A DNA stretch of 64,000 nt from Psychrobacillus faecigallinarum (GCF_014836595.1 NZ_JACSQO010000005.1:124001-188000), one strand, 5' to 3'; counted from the first letter of the stretch, positions 8,541 through 17,817 are shown. Notes: generated by a model from the sequence alone, not told the origin. Made by a program: numbers and translations.

Positions 8541-8693
8541 CTACTTATCTTTATATTCAAATCCTGGGAATTTTACTACTTCCCACTTCGTCTTGCGTTA
8601 TCTAAATCCGAATAATTTCCGTTATCAAAAACAAGTAAAAATTCACAGCCCTCTTCAAGTAGTCTAAACAAATTTGAAAAGCATTTGCTTTCA
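8541..8693 (-). pseudogene. Frameshifted gene remnant of unknown family
   Basis: On the minus strand the reading CFSNLFRLLEEGCEFLLVFD continues as NGNYSDLDNARRSG and, after a one-base shift, as WEVVKFPGFEYKDK and a stop. The join is smooth enough to suggest a former protein end of about 50 residues. There is no start codon because a terminator lies just upstream. I do not recognise the family. Confidence 0.4.
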
Positions 8694-8700
8694 TACTAAA

Positions 8701-8730
8701 AAAAGAGAAGGAAAATTCCTTCTCTTTTTT
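8701..8730. terminator. Bidirectional intrinsic terminator
   Basis: The stem AAAGAGAAGGA / TCCTTCTCTTT with a T run on both strands overlaps the stop of dbpA and ends its transcript. Confidence 0.85.
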
Positions 8731-10168
8731 ATTTATGAGCAATATGAACTTTTAGAAGTTTACCCTTTATCGTTGTATTTCTCATCTTTTTCAAAACAAG
8801 AGGACCTTTTCCATTTAGGATTTCAACGTAAGAAACATTATCTTGAATAGTAATAATACCTATATCATCCGCAGAAATGCCTTCAATTTTAGCTATTGTT
8901 CCAACAAAATCTACTGCACGGATTTTCTTCTTCTTCCCACCATTGAAATATAACTTAGTAATATTAGCGTTTAGCTGCTCGCCCTTCGATTTTTTAAATT
9001 CAGGCTGCTCCTGCATTTTCAAATCAAATGCGGCGCGATTCTGAACCACCGCTTCTGCCTTAATTTCACTTCCACTTGGAATTTCAAAGCCAACAAAAGC
9101 TTCTATTTCTTTCACAAATTTATCTTCGTGAGGAGTTGCTAGCATAATGGATTTTCCACTTCTGCCTGCTCGTCCTGTTCTACCTGTCCGGTGCACATAG
9201 CTTTCTTGCTCTAATGGCACATCATAATGTACTACATGGGTAATATCTTCAATATCTATACCTCGGGCTGCAACATCCGTAGCTATCAAATAACGGAACT
9301 CTCCTCTTCGGAAATCGTCCATTACCTCAAAACGATCCTCCTGCATCATGCCTCCATGAATCTTATCTGCTGTATAACCTTTTTGATCCAATGCATCTAC
9401 CAGCTGATCTACGCGCTCTTTCGTACGGCAAAAGATAATACAGCTATCAGGATTTTCTACGATAGTTAATTTTTCTAAAAATGCTAGCTTCTGATCATCT
9501 TTTACTACATATTTTACGTGTTCAATTTTAGGGGCGTCTTCTTCACCCGCGTCTATTTCTATTGATACTGCATCATTCATATATTTGCCGCTTAACGTTT
9601 TTATTTCCTGCGACAAAGTAGCAGAAAAAAGCATCGTAGTTCGTTTTTTAGGAAGTAGCTTTATAATAGATTCCACTTGATCAAGGAAGCCCATATTTAA
9701 CATTTCATCTGCTTCATCGATAACTAAGTATTCTATCTTGGACACATCCAATGTTCCTTTTTCCATATGGTCAAGCACTCTACCTGGTGTACCTACAACA
9801 ATATGTGTTTTTTGTTTTAATGCCAGCTTTTGTTTTGCAAAAGGCGATTTTCCATATAACGCTAATCCTTTAATTCGCTTATAGCGACCGATATTCGTAA
9901 TATCCTCTTGAACCTGCACTGCAAGCTCTCTTGTTGGGGTTAACACTAATGCCTGAGGCTTATTTTCTTCCCAGTCCACTAACTCACATAAAGGTGTAGC
10001 GAATGCTGCCGTTTTACCACTACCAGTTTTGGATTTCACTAGAATATCTTGCTTTGACAACGCTACTGGTATCACCTTCTGTTGTACCTCGGTTGGTTCT
10101 ATATATCCTAATTGTTCTATAGCTTGCAATATTTTATCATCTAACTTAAATTCTTTAAAATGCATCAT
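8729..10168 (-). CDS. dbpA: ATP-dependent RNA helicase DbpA/YxiN
   Basis: The 479-residue protein has all DEAD-box motifs: Q motif near residues 5-30, Walker [13 protein letters not shown] in [13 protein letters not shown], and the [10 protein letters not shown] motif VI. Its C-terminal 75 residues match the YxiN/DbpA RNA-binding domain that targets hairpin 92 of 23S rRNA, so the role is 50S subunit assembly. The length equals B. subtilis YxiN. GAGGAG lies 7 bases before the tandem ATG-ATG start. It is a single gene with its own terminator. Confidence 0.93.
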   Translation of the reverse strand: MMHFKEFKLDDKILQAIEQLGYIEPTEVQQKVIPVALSKQDILVKSKTGSGKTAAFATPLCELVDWEENKPQALVLTPTRELAVQVQEDITNIGRYKRIKGLALYGKSPFAKQKLALKQKTHIVVGTPGRVLDHMEKGTLDVSKIEYLVIDEADEMLNMGFLDQVESIIKLLPKKRTTMLFSATLSQEIKTLSGKYMNDAVSIEIDAGEEDAPKIEHVKYVVKDDQKLAFLEKLTIVENPDSCIIFCRTKERVDQLVDALDQKGYTADKIHGGMMQEDRFEVMDDFRRGEFRYLIATDVAARGIDIEDITHVVHYDVPLEQESYVHRTGRTGRAGRSGKSIMLATPHEDKFVKEIEAFVGFEIPSGSEIKAEAVVQNRAAFDLKMQEQPEFKKSKGEQLNANITKLYFNGGKKKKIRAVDFVGTIAKIEGISADDIGIITIQDNVSYVEILNGKGPLVLKKMRNTTIKGKLLKVHIAHK

Positions 10169-10315
10169 GCATTATCTCCTCTATATGAAACCTTTTTTAT
10201 CTTGCCATCTATTTATATCATGAACAAATTCGTAATTCTCAAACCCTTGGATCTATACGTTATATCTAAATAGGTTATATTTCTAATACTTCCCCAAAAC
10301 TTCTCCTTAAATTCT

Positions 10316-10352
10316 AAAGAGAGTTCGACAGCTTTCGCAAGGAAACTCTTTT
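10316..10352. other. Hairpin between dbpA and the DUF2187 gene
   Basis: AAAGAGAGTTCG and AAACTCTTTTT form an imperfect stem ending in five T on the plus strand. No gene upstream on the plus strand needs it, and its role is unclear. Confidence 0.3.
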
Positions 10353-10388
10353 TAATAATCTTAATCTACAATTTTCATCATAGAACTG

Positions 10389-10397
10389 TGGTATAAT
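10389..10397 (+). promoter_or_regulatory. Extended -10 promoter for the DUF2187 gene
   Basis: TGGTATAAT is an exact extended -10 element, 47 bases before the ATG at 10444. No good -35 box is seen, as is usual for extended -10 promoters. Confidence 0.6.
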
Positions 10398-10443
10398 TAC
10401 CATATCGCTCTGTGAGTGAAAATAATTGAAAAGAGGCAGATAC

Positions 10444-10665
10444 ATGAGTTTCCAACGACAACCTAAGGACGTTTCACCTTTCGTGGCAGCACGGAAAATT
10501 GATGAGAAGATCTCTTTTACACGTAATGACGTTGAAGTACAAGGTACTATTTTTAAAATTTTAGAGCAATCTGTTATTGTCGAAATATCTATGGAGGATG
10601 CGAAGAAAATTAATGTTCCTTCCAACCTTACAGTAGTATCTCATAAAAATTATACGGTGCTATAA
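10444..10665 (+). CDS. DUF2187 family small protein (YkvS-like)
   Basis: The 73-residue protein has the KOW/SH3-like beta pattern of DUF2187: ISFTRNDVEVQGTIFKILEQ followed by VIVEISMEDAKK. The ATG at 10444 is preferred over an ATG six codons upstream because AAAGAGG lies 8 bases before it. The 3' end overlaps the convergent recQ end by 16 bases. Function unknown. Confidence 0.7.
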   Translation: MSFQRQPKDVSPFVAARKIDEKISFTRNDVEVQGTIFKILEQSVIVEISMEDAKKINVPSNLTVVSHKNYTVL

Positions 10666-12416
10666 CGAAGTATTTCTTCCAGAAAAGCTTGACCATATTT
10701 GTCTCGCTTATTAGCACCTACTCCATGTACATCTAATAATTCATCTTCGGTTTGCGGACGCTTTACACACATGTCTTGTAATGTTTTATCAGAAAATATA
10801 ACAAACGGTGGAACACCAGCTTCGTCCGCAATTTTTTTCCGAAGTACCCTTAAACCTTCAAATAATGGGTCGTTCTTAGCGATTTGCTTTGTGACCGCCA
10901 CTCCCTTACGAGTTATCTTTCTCTTTCCTAACAACACATCTTTTCCTGCATCTGATATATAAATTGTCGGCATACTACCCTGCTTTACTAATAGTAATCC
11001 TTCCGCAATCATAAACTCCATAAGCCCTAAAACTTCTTTAGAGGATTTATTCTTTAAAATCCCATAAGTAGATAGCTTAGTAAACCCAAAATCTACTACT
11101 TTTTTGTTTTGAGAACCAGTTAATACTTGAGCGATAATCGTCTTACCAAATTTTTGTCCCATCCTTACCACACAAGATAGAACCATCTGTACTTCCTTTG
11201 TTACATCCTGCACTTCTCTGGAATCCGTACAATTTCCACATTGACCACAAGGTTCTCCATTTGGCTCACCGAAATATTGGACAATGTACTGCTGTAAGCA
11301 ACTTTCTGTATGACAGTAGTCTACCATTCCTTGTAGCTTTTCTAGCTCTTGTGGAATTCGTTCACGGTCCAAAGCCTGATCTATTAAGAATCGTTGAGTT
11401 TGTACATCTTGAGATGCATATAACACGACACATTCACTTGCGAGCCCATCACGCCCAGCTCTTCCAGCCTCTTGGTAATAACTTTCCATGTTTTTTGGAA
11501 GCTGATAGTGAATGACATATCTGACATTGGACTTGTCAATTCCCATTCCAAAAGCATTTGTAGCCACCATAACTTGTGCCTCGTCTGTTAGAAATCGCTC
11601 CTGCTCCTTATTTCTAAATGCCTCAGGCAATCCAGCATGGTATTTAGCTGCTTGAACCCCTGATTTGTTTAATAAATCATACAGCAAATCTACAGTTTTT
11701 CTTGTTGCTGCATAAATAATACCAACTTCGTGCGCATTCTTTTTAATAAAATCCTTCAGAAATTTATTCTTGTCTTGTCCAAGTACAACAGAGAACGAAA
11801 GATTGGCACGAGCAAATCCAGTAATGACGGTATTGTCGTCATTAATTTGGAGTAAACGACAAATGTCGTCTCGTACAGCTGGTGTTGCTGTCGCTGTTAG
11901 TGCTAGTACAACAGGGGGGTCTGTAAATACGTCCTTTAACCGATGGATAGCACGGTAGCTAGGTCGAAAATCATGTCCCCATTGCGAGATACAGTGAGCC
12001 TCATCAACTGCTATTAATGGCACCTTCACTTTTTTTAATTGGTTTAAAAAACTTTGAGACTCCAAACGCTCTGGTGCAATATATAGCATTCTATATTGGC
12101 CATTCAAAACCTCTTCCATCGTTTCTCTGACTTCTTCTGCCGTCAATGTACTATTGATAAAAGTTGCTGGTATCCCAGCCTGCAACAATGTGTCGACTTG
12201 ATCCTTCATCAGAGAGATTAGAGGAGAGATTACTATCGTTGTACCATCTAATAATAGGGACGGAATTTGATAGCAAAGAGACTTTCCGCCTCCTGTTGGC
12301 ATTACGCATAGGCTCGACTTGCCATCCATTACATAGTTTATAATAGTCTCTTGTCCTTCTCGAAAAGAGTCATACCCATAATATTCCTGTAGTAGTTGAG
12401 TTGCATTTTCTAGCAT
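10650..12416 (-). CDS. recQ: ATP-dependent DNA helicase RecQ
   Basis: The 588-residue protein has a superfamily 2 helicase core with Walker A MPTGGGKS (about residues 39-46), the aromatic-rich loop DEAHCISQWGHDFRPSY, and the GRAGRDG motif VI. A four-cysteine zinc site (CHTESC and CGQCGNC) opens the RQC domain and a C-terminal HRDC domain follows from about residue 510. This is the full-length RecQ layout, matching the longer B. subtilis paralogue and not the short RecS. AGGAG precedes the ATG. A small membrane protein gene lies 40 bases upstream in the same direction. Confidence 0.93.
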   Translation of the reverse strand: MLENATQLLQEYYGYDSFREGQETIINYVMDGKSSLCVMPTGGGKSLCYQIPSLLLDGTTIVISPLISLMKDQVDTLLQAGIPATFINSTLTAEEVRETMEEVLNGQYRMLYIAPERLESQSFLNQLKKVKVPLIAVDEAHCISQWGHDFRPSYRAIHRLKDVFTDPPVVLALTATATPAVRDDICRLLQINDDNTVITGFARANLSFSVVLGQDKNKFLKDFIKKNAHEVGIIYAATRKTVDLLYDLLNKSGVQAAKYHAGLPEAFRNKEQERFLTDEAQVMVATNAFGMGIDKSNVRYVIHYQLPKNMESYYQEAGRAGRDGLASECVVLYASQDVQTQRFLIDQALDRERIPQELEKLQGMVDYCHTESCLQQYIVQYFGEPNGEPCGQCGNCTDSREVQDVTKEVQMVLSCVVRMGQKFGKTIIAQVLTGSQNKKVVDFGFTKLSTYGILKNKSSKEVLGLMEFMIAEGLLLVKQGSMPTIYISDAGKDVLLGKRKITRKGVAVTKQIAKNDPLFEGLRVLRKKIADEAGVPPFVIFSDKTLQDMCVKRPQTEDELLDVHGVGANKRDKYGQAFLEEILRYSTV

Positions 12417-12456
12417 GCTGGTCGCTCCTATCTAGTGAAGTAAAAAGGGAAACAGA

Positions 12457-12702
12457 TTATTTTCCGCTTCCCTTCTTTTTATTCCCTGTATTAGTTTGAT
12501 TTGTTTGGGGTTTTGGATCAACTTTGTCGATGTCTGGTTTTAAGAGGATATACCCTAAGAGAGAGGACACAATAGCTGCACCAAGTGCGATAAGGATCTT
12601 ATTTATAATAGTCACTTCATTATATTCTTCTTGAGATAAAATAATCGATGCCAATACAGCCACAATTACCATGATCGGTATGATAACTTTTGATTTTTTC
12701 AA
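12457..12702 (-). CDS. Small two-helix membrane protein
   Basis: The protein has two membrane segments (VIIPIMVIVAVLASIIL and ILIALGAAIVSSLLGYIL) and a polar Pro/Asn/Lys-rich tail. I choose the TTG at 12702 because GGAAAGGAAG lies 6 bases before it, while the ATG seven codons upstream has no ribosome binding site. A TATACT box lies about 30 bases upstream. It precedes recQ by 40 bases and may share its transcript. No family recognised. Confidence 0.55.
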   Translation of the reverse strand: MKKSKVIIPIMVIVAVLASIILSQEEYNEVTIINKILIALGAAIVSSLLGYILLKPDIDKVDPKPQTNQTNTGNKKKGSGK

Positions 12703-12979
12703 AGCGAACTTCCTTTCCGACATATAGTTTAGTATACCATAAATTCATAGGGATAATGTGAGTACATGGGTGAAATATGGAATGAGTTTGTTATCTTCTT
12801 GAAATGAGCCAATTAAAGTTATGTAAGATATGCCCTCCTACAACTCATTAATTGTCTCGTATAAGCACTTATGTCTTCTTCTCCATAAATTCCTTAAGCT
12901 CCACACCAAATACCCCATTCCTTTTTAAATCTAGTTTCTTATGTGATAATAGAGTAAACACATTTTAAGGATGAATTTG

Positions 12980-14173
12980 ATGAGAAATGAAATAGATATA
13001 AAAGTAAAAGAGTTGTTAGCAAATGATTTACAGAAGGGCGTTCCTGTTTTATTGAAGGATGGCTTTCATGAAATAGATTCGTTAGTAGATGGCACAATCT
13101 TAAAGCTGCGTAATCCCGGTGGAAAATTTATCGGGAAGGGCTACGTCGGAAAGCAAAATAAAGGGATTGGCTGGTTACTTACCAAAAATGAAGCCGAAGC
13201 AATTGATACTGACTTCTTCCTAAAGAAAATCACCAGTGCTTTGAAGCATCGGGATGATTATTTTAATAGCGATGATACAACTGCTTTCCGCATCTTTAAT
13301 GGGGAAGGAGATGGAATCGGCGGTTTAACTATTGATTATTTTGATGGTTTTTATTTAATCAGCTGGTACAGCCAGGGGATTTTTGCGTTTAAGGAGCTAA
13401 TTTTAGAAGCATTGGAATCTGCTGTCCCTTCCTACAAAGGAATTTATGAAAAGAAACGATTTGATACTAAGGGACAATATTTAGAGGACGACGATTTTGT
13501 CAAAGGCAATCGAGGAGAATTCCCTCTCCTAGTAAAAGAAAATGGGGAAAATTTTGCAATATACTTGAACGACGGTGCGATGGTCGGAGTCTTTCTAGAT
13601 CAAAGGGATGTCCGAAAAAAAATTCGTGATGAGTATGCCAAAGGAAAAAATGTTCTTAATACATTCTCTTATACTGGTGCATTTTCTGTTTTTGCTGCAG
13701 CTGGTGGTGCTAAGAAAACTACTAGCGTCGATTTAGCTAAGCGTAGTTTGAGCAAAACAACTGAGCAATTTGAGGTAAATGGAATTGACGTTGAGAAGCA
13801 GGATATCATCGTCATGGATGTCTTTGATTATTTCAAGTACGCGAAGCGCAAGGAGCTATCCTTTGATATGGTCATTTTAGATCCCCCTAGCTTTGCACGT
13901 TCGAAAAAGTATACATTCAGCTCTGCCAAAGATTATACAAAATTATTGAAGGATGCAATTGCTATTACTGAAAAAAATGGTGTAATAGTTGCCTCCACGA
14001 ACAATGCAACCTTTGGAATGAAAAAATTTAAAAGCTTTGTAGAAAAAGCTTTTAAAGAAAGCAGTCAAAAGTACGTAATTGAGGAAGAATTCTCTTTACC
14101 AAATGATTTCCGTACTTCCCCACTTTTTAAAGAGGGTAACTATTTAAAAGTACTTTTCATACGAGCTATATAA
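12980..14173 (+). CDS. RlmI/YwbD-like class I SAM-dependent rRNA methyltransferase
   Basis: The protein has an N-terminal PUA-like RNA-binding domain (about residues 1-80), an EEHD-type middle domain and a Rossmann methyltransferase fold with SAM loop VLNTFSYTGAFSVFAAAGGA and catalytic-site motif DPPSF. This is the COG1092 family that includes E. coli RlmI and resembles the RlmK domain. The ATG at 12980 is chosen because AAGG lies 9 bases upstream; the ATG at 12971 abuts it. The protein contains no cysteine, so it cannot use the cysteine-dependent m5C mechanism of RlmI. The target base is therefore uncertain. Confidence 0.82.
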   Translation: MRNEIDIKVKELLANDLQKGVPVLLKDGFHEIDSLVDGTILKLRNPGGKFIGKGYVGKQNKGIGWLLTKNEAEAIDTDFFLKKITSALKHRDDYFNSDDTTAFRIFNGEGDGIGGLTIDYFDGFYLISWYSQGIFAFKELILEALESAVPSYKGIYEKKRFDTKGQYLEDDDFVKGNRGEFPLLVKENGENFAIYLNDGAMVGVFLDQRDVRKKIRDEYAKGKNVLNTFSYTGAFSVFAAAGGAKKTTSVDLAKRSLSKTTEQFEVNGIDVEKQDIIVMDVFDYFKYAKRKELSFDMVILDPPSFARSKKYTFSSAKDYTKLLKDAIAITEKNGVIVASTNNATFGMKKFKSFVEKAFKESSQKYVIEEEFSLPNDFRTSPLFKEGNYLKVLFIRAI

Positions 14174-14397
14174 GAAAAGTGTAAGCGGCTGATCTGCACC
14201 GACAAGCAAATGCGGAAATACGAGGAGGCAGCTCCTCAGCCACCGCAGTAGTTCCTCATTTGACCTCGAGGGGCAAGCCGCTGAAACTGGACAATAAGAA
14301 AAGGGTAAGCGGCTGTTCTGCACCGACAAGCAAATGGAGGCATTTCTTCATTCGATGCAAATATCCTTGGTTGCGCTGAACCGGACAAGTAAGTAAT
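14174..14397. repeat. Two tandem copies of a long imperfect-palindrome element
   Basis: The segment from AAGAAAAGTGTAAGCGGCTG at 14174 recurs almost exactly from 14297, each time continuing CTGCACCGACAAGCAAATG. In the first copy the left arm (AAGCGGCT and CAAATG) is mirrored by CATTTG and AGCCGCTG near 14256-14285, with a second inverted pair inside, so it would fold into a hairpin of about 100 bases. The second copy is shorter and less symmetric. Similar palindromic spacers are scattered in many Bacillaceae genomes; no protein is encoded. Confidence 0.65.
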
Positions 14398-14419
14398 GGG
14401 ACAATGTTTTATCATTACT

Positions 14420-14545
14420 GCAAGGTTCCGGGTGTTCTCTGCAAGGGTTAAGTAAATTTGTGCAAGGTTCTAACCCTTTTCCGCAAGGATTTGGACCATT
14501 TGTGCAAGGTTTATCCCATTTCCCGCAAGGTTTACAATGCGCTCG
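14420..14545. repeat. Six direct repeats of GCAAGG with exact 21-base period
   Basis: GCAAGG occurs at 14420, 14441, 14462, 14483, 14504 and 14525, always 21 bases apart, with variable DNA between. The region lies between convergent genes. It keeps a spurious minus-strand frame open because 21 is a multiple of three. Confidence 0.85.
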
Positions 14546-14580
14546 ATAAGCTTCTTTGTTTGGCGCTCCAAGCAAATATA

Positions 14581-14623
14581 AAAGGGATGGTCGTGATTCA
14601 AGTCACAGCCATCCCTTTTTTTT
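14581..14623. terminator. Intrinsic terminator
   Basis: The stem AAAGGGATGG / CCATCCCTTT, extended by the inner pair GTGA/TCAC, is followed by eight T on the plus strand. It lies at the 3' end of yqeY and may also stop plus-strand transcription through the repeats. Confidence 0.8.
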
Positions 14624-15047
14624 AGATTAAGCTCTTTACCACTTTAGATGTTGTAGCGCCATCTGCTTTTCCTGCTAGTAATGGTTTAGCAATTTTCATT
14701 GCATCTCCCATGTTCATTCCCTTAGTAACTCCAGCTTCTGTTAGAGCTGCAGCAATTTCTTCCTCACTTAATTGTTTAGGCAAGAAGCTCTTCAGTAATA
14801 CCAGCTTTGCTTCCTCTTTTTCGATTAAATCTTCGCGTCCTGCATCTTTTGCGCCATCCAATGCTTGGTTTGTTTGTTTTACTTCACGGTTTACTACCGC
14901 TACTTCCTCTTCTGGAGTTAAAGAGGATCCTTTTTCTTTTTCTGCTTTATCTAGAGCTGCCTTTAAAAGGGTTAATACTCCCTTAGAAAGCACATCTTTA
15001 TCACGCATCGCTTGTTTCAATTGATCAAATACTGCTGTTTTTAACAT
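14622..15047 (-). CDS. yqeY: GatB/YqeY domain protein
   Basis: The 141-residue helical protein matches YqeY along its length: N-terminal LKQAMRDKD, the NREVKQTNQALDGAKDAGR helix, and the tail GADGATTSKVVKSLI-like GKADGATTSKVVKSLI related to the tRNA-binding end of GatB. YqeY is thought to take part in tRNA-dependent amidotransfer or tRNA metabolism, but its exact role is unproven. AAGGGAAG precedes the ATG by 7 bases. Here it stands alone, without the usual rpsU neighbour. Confidence 0.85.
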   Translation of the reverse strand: MLKTAVFDQLKQAMRDKDVLSKGVLTLLKAALDKAEKEKGSSLTPEEEVAVVNREVKQTNQALDGAKDAGREDLIEKEEAKLVLLKSFLPKQLSEEEIAAALTEAGVTKGMNMGDAMKIAKPLLAGKADGATTSKVVKSLI

Positions 15048-15121
15048 TTTAATACTTCCCTTCTACTTTACATCTCATTTATTTTATTATAGTCCACCTC
15101 TTCTTCTGCTGTAAAATTTAG

Positions 15122-15169
15122 TTGCATTTAATATATAAGCAAAGTATTATATAAGCGATTACTTATATA
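15122..15169 (+). promoter_or_regulatory. ars promoter and ArsR operator
   Basis: TTGCAT (15122-15127) and TATTAT (15145-15150) are 17 bases apart. An inverted repeat TATATAAG-N6-CTTATATA (15148-15169) covers the -10 end and the start site. It is the obvious site for autorepression by ArsR, released by arsenite. Confidence 0.7.
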
Positions 15170-15187
15170 CAAAAGGAGAAATATCAT

Positions 15188-15523
15188 ATGACACAGGAAA
15201 TAGAACGAGCAGCGAATATATTCAAGCTGTTGGGTGATAAAACACGACTCAGCATGATTAAGATGCTTGAATCTCAAGATTATTGTGTTTGTGAATTTGT
15301 GGAGATATTCAAAACTAGCCAGCCTGCCATTAGTCAGCACATAAAAAAATTAAGGGATGCCGAGTTAGTTCAAGAGTCTAGACGGGGCCAATGGATTATC
15401 TATTCACTAAATAGAGATAATGAACTCTTTTCGCTTGTGAAGAGCATTCTTGCACACCTGCCGAATCAAGACTTTAACCTGAAGCAGCTAGAGGAACAAG
15501 GACGACGTATTTCATGCAAGTAA
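15188..15523 (+). CDS. arsR: ArsR/SmtB family arsenite-responsive repressor
   Basis: The 111-residue winged-helix protein has the ArsR metal site C33-V-C35 at the start of the recognition domain, in the position of the ELCVCDL motif of classical As(III)-sensing ArsR. The DNA-reading helix is SQPAISQHIKKLRDAELV. A further cysteine at residue 110 could be the third ligand. AAAGGAG precedes the ATG by 9 bases. It heads arsRBC and probably represses it through the inverted repeat at 15148-15169. Confidence 0.92.
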   Translation: MTQEIERAANIFKLLGDKTRLSMIKMLESQDYCVCEFVEIFKTSQPAISQHIKKLRDAELVQESRRGQWIIYSLNRDNELFSLVKSILAHLPNQDFNLKQLEEQGRRISCK

Positions 15524-15541
15524 TTATTGGAGGTTTATAGA

Positions 15542-16837
15542 TTGTCACCACTTATTTTAGCAACGATTATTTTTATCGTCACACTTATCTTTGTCATTTG
15601 GCAGCCGAGGGGCTTGAATATTGGTTGGTCTGCCTGCGCAGGGGCAATTGTAGCATTGTTAGTTGGGGTCGTCGGATTTAATGATGTCCTAGAAGTTATA
15701 GATATCACCTGGAATGCGACCCTTTCCTTTATTGCCATTATCCTTATATCTTTAATCTTGGATGAGATTGGACTTTTTGAATGGGCTGCTCTTCATATGG
15801 CTAGAGCAGCAAAAAGCAACGGTATTAAAATGTTTGTCTATGTCAGTCTCCTAGGTGCAATAGTAGCAGCTTTCTTTGCTAATGATGGGGCTGCACTAAT
15901 CCTTACGCCAATTGTATTGGCAATGGTTCGTAATTTGAATTTTTCGGAGAAAATGATATTCCCCTTTATCATGGCCAGTGGTTTTATAGCAGATACGACT
16001 TCTTTACCGTTTGTCGTCAGTAATCTGGTAAACATTGTTTCTGCTGATTTCTTTGGCATTGGTTTTATAGAATACGCTTCTCGAATGATTCTACCGAATA
16101 TATTTTCTTTAGCTGCAACTATCCTTGTATTGTTGTTTTATTTTAGAAAAAGTATCCCAAGAACGTATGATTTAACAAGGTTAAAAGAGCCTAAAGAAGC
16201 TATAAAAGATAAGAAAATGTTTCATCTATCCTGGTTTGTGCTTTCTATTTTATTAGTTGGTTACTTTACAAGCGAATTTATAGGACTTCCAGTTTCATTT
16301 GTAGCAGGTTTGGTTGCAATATTTTTTATTGTTATGGCAAGAAAAAGTACGGTTGTGGATACTCGAGCTGTAGTAAAAGGAGCACCCTGGAATATTGTCT
16401 TTTTCTCTATTGGTATGTATGTAGTCGTTTATGGCCTTGGAAATGCTGGTTTGACACATGCTTTGGCAAAGATTATTGAGGGAGCAGCAGAACACGGATT
16501 ATTTACTGCAACGATGTCTATGGGCTTCATTGCTGCATTCTTATCATCAATCATGAACAATATGCCTACTGTAATGGTCGATGCCTTAGCTATAGCCGAG
16601 ACGAATACTACGGGCACGATTAGGGAGGCACTTATATATGCCAATATAATAGGTTCCGACTTAGGTCCTAAAATTACACCTATCGGATCACTCGCAACCC
16701 TTGTTTGGCTTCATGTTCTTTCACAAAAAGGCGTTAAGATTTCTTGGGGAGTTTATTTTAAAACAGGTCTTATCTTAACAATACCTATATTATTCATTAC
16801 ACTCTTAGGATTATATTTATCCTTAATAGCCTACTAA
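15542..16837 (+). CDS. arsB: Arsenite efflux permease ArsB
   Basis: The 431-residue protein has about 12 membrane segments and the ArsB/NhaD-type motifs [27 protein letters not shown] and [19 protein letters not shown]. It exports arsenite or antimonite across the plasma membrane using the proton gradient. I place the start at TTG 15542, since the TTG at 15527 overlaps the GGAGG that serves the downstream TTG with 8 bases spacing. The gene lies 18 bases after arsR. Confidence 0.92.
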   Translation: MSPLILATIIFIVTLIFVIWQPRGLNIGWSACAGAIVALLVGVVGFNDVLEVIDITWNATLSFIAIILISLILDEIGLFEWAALHMARAAKSNGIKMFVYVSLLGAIVAAFFANDGAALILTPIVLAMVRNLNFSEKMIFPFIMASGFIADTTSLPFVVSNLVNIVSADFFGIGFIEYASRMILPNIFSLAATILVLLFYFRKSIPRTYDLTRLKEPKEAIKDKKMFHLSWFVLSILLVGYFTSEFIGLPVSFVAGLVAIFFIVMARKSTVVDTRAVVKGAPWNIVFFSIGMYVVVYGLGNAGLTHALAKIIEGAAEHGLFTATMSMGFIAAFLSSIMNNMPTVMVDALAIAETNTTGTIREALIYANIIGSDLGPKITPIGSLATLVWLHVLSQKGVKISWGVYFKTGLILTIPILFITLLGLYLSLIAY

Positions 16838-16858
16838 AAATAAAGGAGTAGATCTAAT

Positions 16859-17278
16859 ATGACCAACAAAATAATTTACTTTTTGTGTACGGGTAATTCC
16901 TGCAGAAGTCAAATGGCAGAGGGCTGGGCTAAACACTATTTAAGCAAAGACTGGACAGTAAAAAGCGCTGGAATTGAAGCTCATGGTCTCAATCCCAACG
17001 CTATAAAAGCCATGAAAGAGGCTGGCATTGATATTTCTAACCACACTTCGGATATTATTGATGAGGAAACACTTCATCAAGCAGAACTAGTTGTCACTCT
17101 ATGTGGAGATGCTGCAGATAAATGCCCCGTCACACCTCCTCACGTAAAGAGAGTGCATTGGGGGTTTGATGATCCTGCCAAAGCAGATGGCTCGGAAGCA
17201 CAAAAATGGAGCACCTTCCAGCGAGTTCGTGATGAAATTGGAGAAAGAATTAAGCACTTTAGCGAATACGGAAAGTAA
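16859..17278 (+). CDS. arsC: Thioredoxin-coupled arsenate reductase ArsC
   Basis: The 139-residue protein has the low-molecular-weight phosphatase loop CTGNSCRS with C10 and C15, and the redox pair C82 and C89 in [10 protein letters not shown]. These three cysteines (10, 82, 89) form the disulphide cascade of the Gram-positive enzyme, which reduces arsenate to arsenite for ArsB. AAAGGAG lies 9 bases before the ATG, 21 bases after arsB. A hairpin follows the stop. Confidence 0.95.
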   Translation: MTNKIIYFLCTGNSCRSQMAEGWAKHYLSKDWTVKSAGIEAHGLNPNAIKAMKEAGIDISNHTSDIIDEETLHQAELVVTLCGDAADKCPVTPPHVKRVHWGFDDPAKADGSEAQKWSTFQRVRDEIGERIKHFSEYGK

Positions 17279-17282
17279 ATAT

Positions 17283-17311
17283 AACTTCGAGCATAAAAAG
17301 CTCGAAGTTTT
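17283..17311 (+). terminator. Hairpin after arsC
   Basis: The 10-bp stem AACTTCGAGC / GCTCGAAGTT with a 7-base loop is followed by a short T stretch. It probably ends the arsRBC transcript. Confidence 0.6.
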
Positions 17312-17322
17312 ACAGAAAATAG

Positions 17323-17351
17323 TTGTATTTTACAAATAACTAGCATATGCT
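17323..17351 (+). promoter_or_regulatory. Promoter and operator of the MarR gene
   Basis: TTGTAT (17323-17328) and TATGCT (17346-17351) are 17 bases apart. The palindrome TTGTA-TTT-TACAA (17323-17335) overlaps the -35 box, and the same motif recurs before the downstream flavoprotein gene, which marks it as a likely MarR operator. Confidence 0.65.
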
Positions 17352-17370
17352 ATATTCAGAGGTGAAACAC

Positions 17371-17817
17371 ATGGATAATAAACGAGAGCTTTTTCAAATA
17401 CTTACACGTAGATTTGGATTATTAAATAAAAATTGCTGTACAATAGGGGCGGTGGACGTTTCCACCATACAAAGCCATATTCTCTATGAAATCGATAAAC
17501 AGCCAGAAAGGTCCATGCAACAAATTGCTGAAGCTCTTGCAGTAGATATCACCACCTTTAGTAGACAAATTCAAACATTAGTTAAGATGGAATTAGTAAA
17601 GAAAACACCATCACATACGGACAAAAGAGTTTATCTACTTTCTTTAACAACTCAAGGCAAGTTCGTCGCTACAACTATAGACCAATCGATGAATGACTAT
17701 TTAGAAGAAGTATTTTCCCATATGAATGATTTTGAAAAAGAAACTGTCATACGCTCGATTCAATTATTGAATCAGGCGATGGCCAAATCAACTGTTTGTT
17801 GTACCCCACTACTTTAA
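17371..17817 (+). CDS. MarR-family regulator with paired cysteines
   Basis: The 148-residue winged-helix protein has the MarR core ITTFSRQIQTLVKMELVKKT and the wing DKRVYLLSLTTQGK. It carries C22-C23 in the N-terminal dimerisation helix region and C143-C144 near the C-terminus, unusual in MarR proteins and suggestive of thiol or metalloid sensing. The ATG at 17371 is chosen over 17347 because AGAGGTG lies 6 bases before it. It sits between arsC and a cysteine-rich flavoprotein that shares its operator motif. Arsenic or another soft metal as inducer is an inference. Confidence 0.85.
   Translation: MDNKRELFQILTRRFGLLNKNCCTIGAVDVSTIQSHILYEIDKQPERSMQQIAEALAVDITTFSRQIQTLVKMELVKKTPSHTDKRVYLLSLTTQGKFVATTIDQSMNDYLEEVFSHMNDFEKETVIRSIQLLNQAMAKSTVCCTPLL

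Noticed and set aside
10314..10625. A 103-codon minus-strand frame opposite the DUF2187 gene
   Set aside because: It overlaps the DUF2187 frame antisense, which has a promoter, ribosome site and family match.
14348..14575. A 75-codon minus-strand frame with Cys-Pro heptads (PCGK, PCTN, PCRE)
   Set aside because: It is produced by the 21-base DNA repeat, which keeps a frame open and repeats seven residues. It has no ribosome site and lies between convergent genes.
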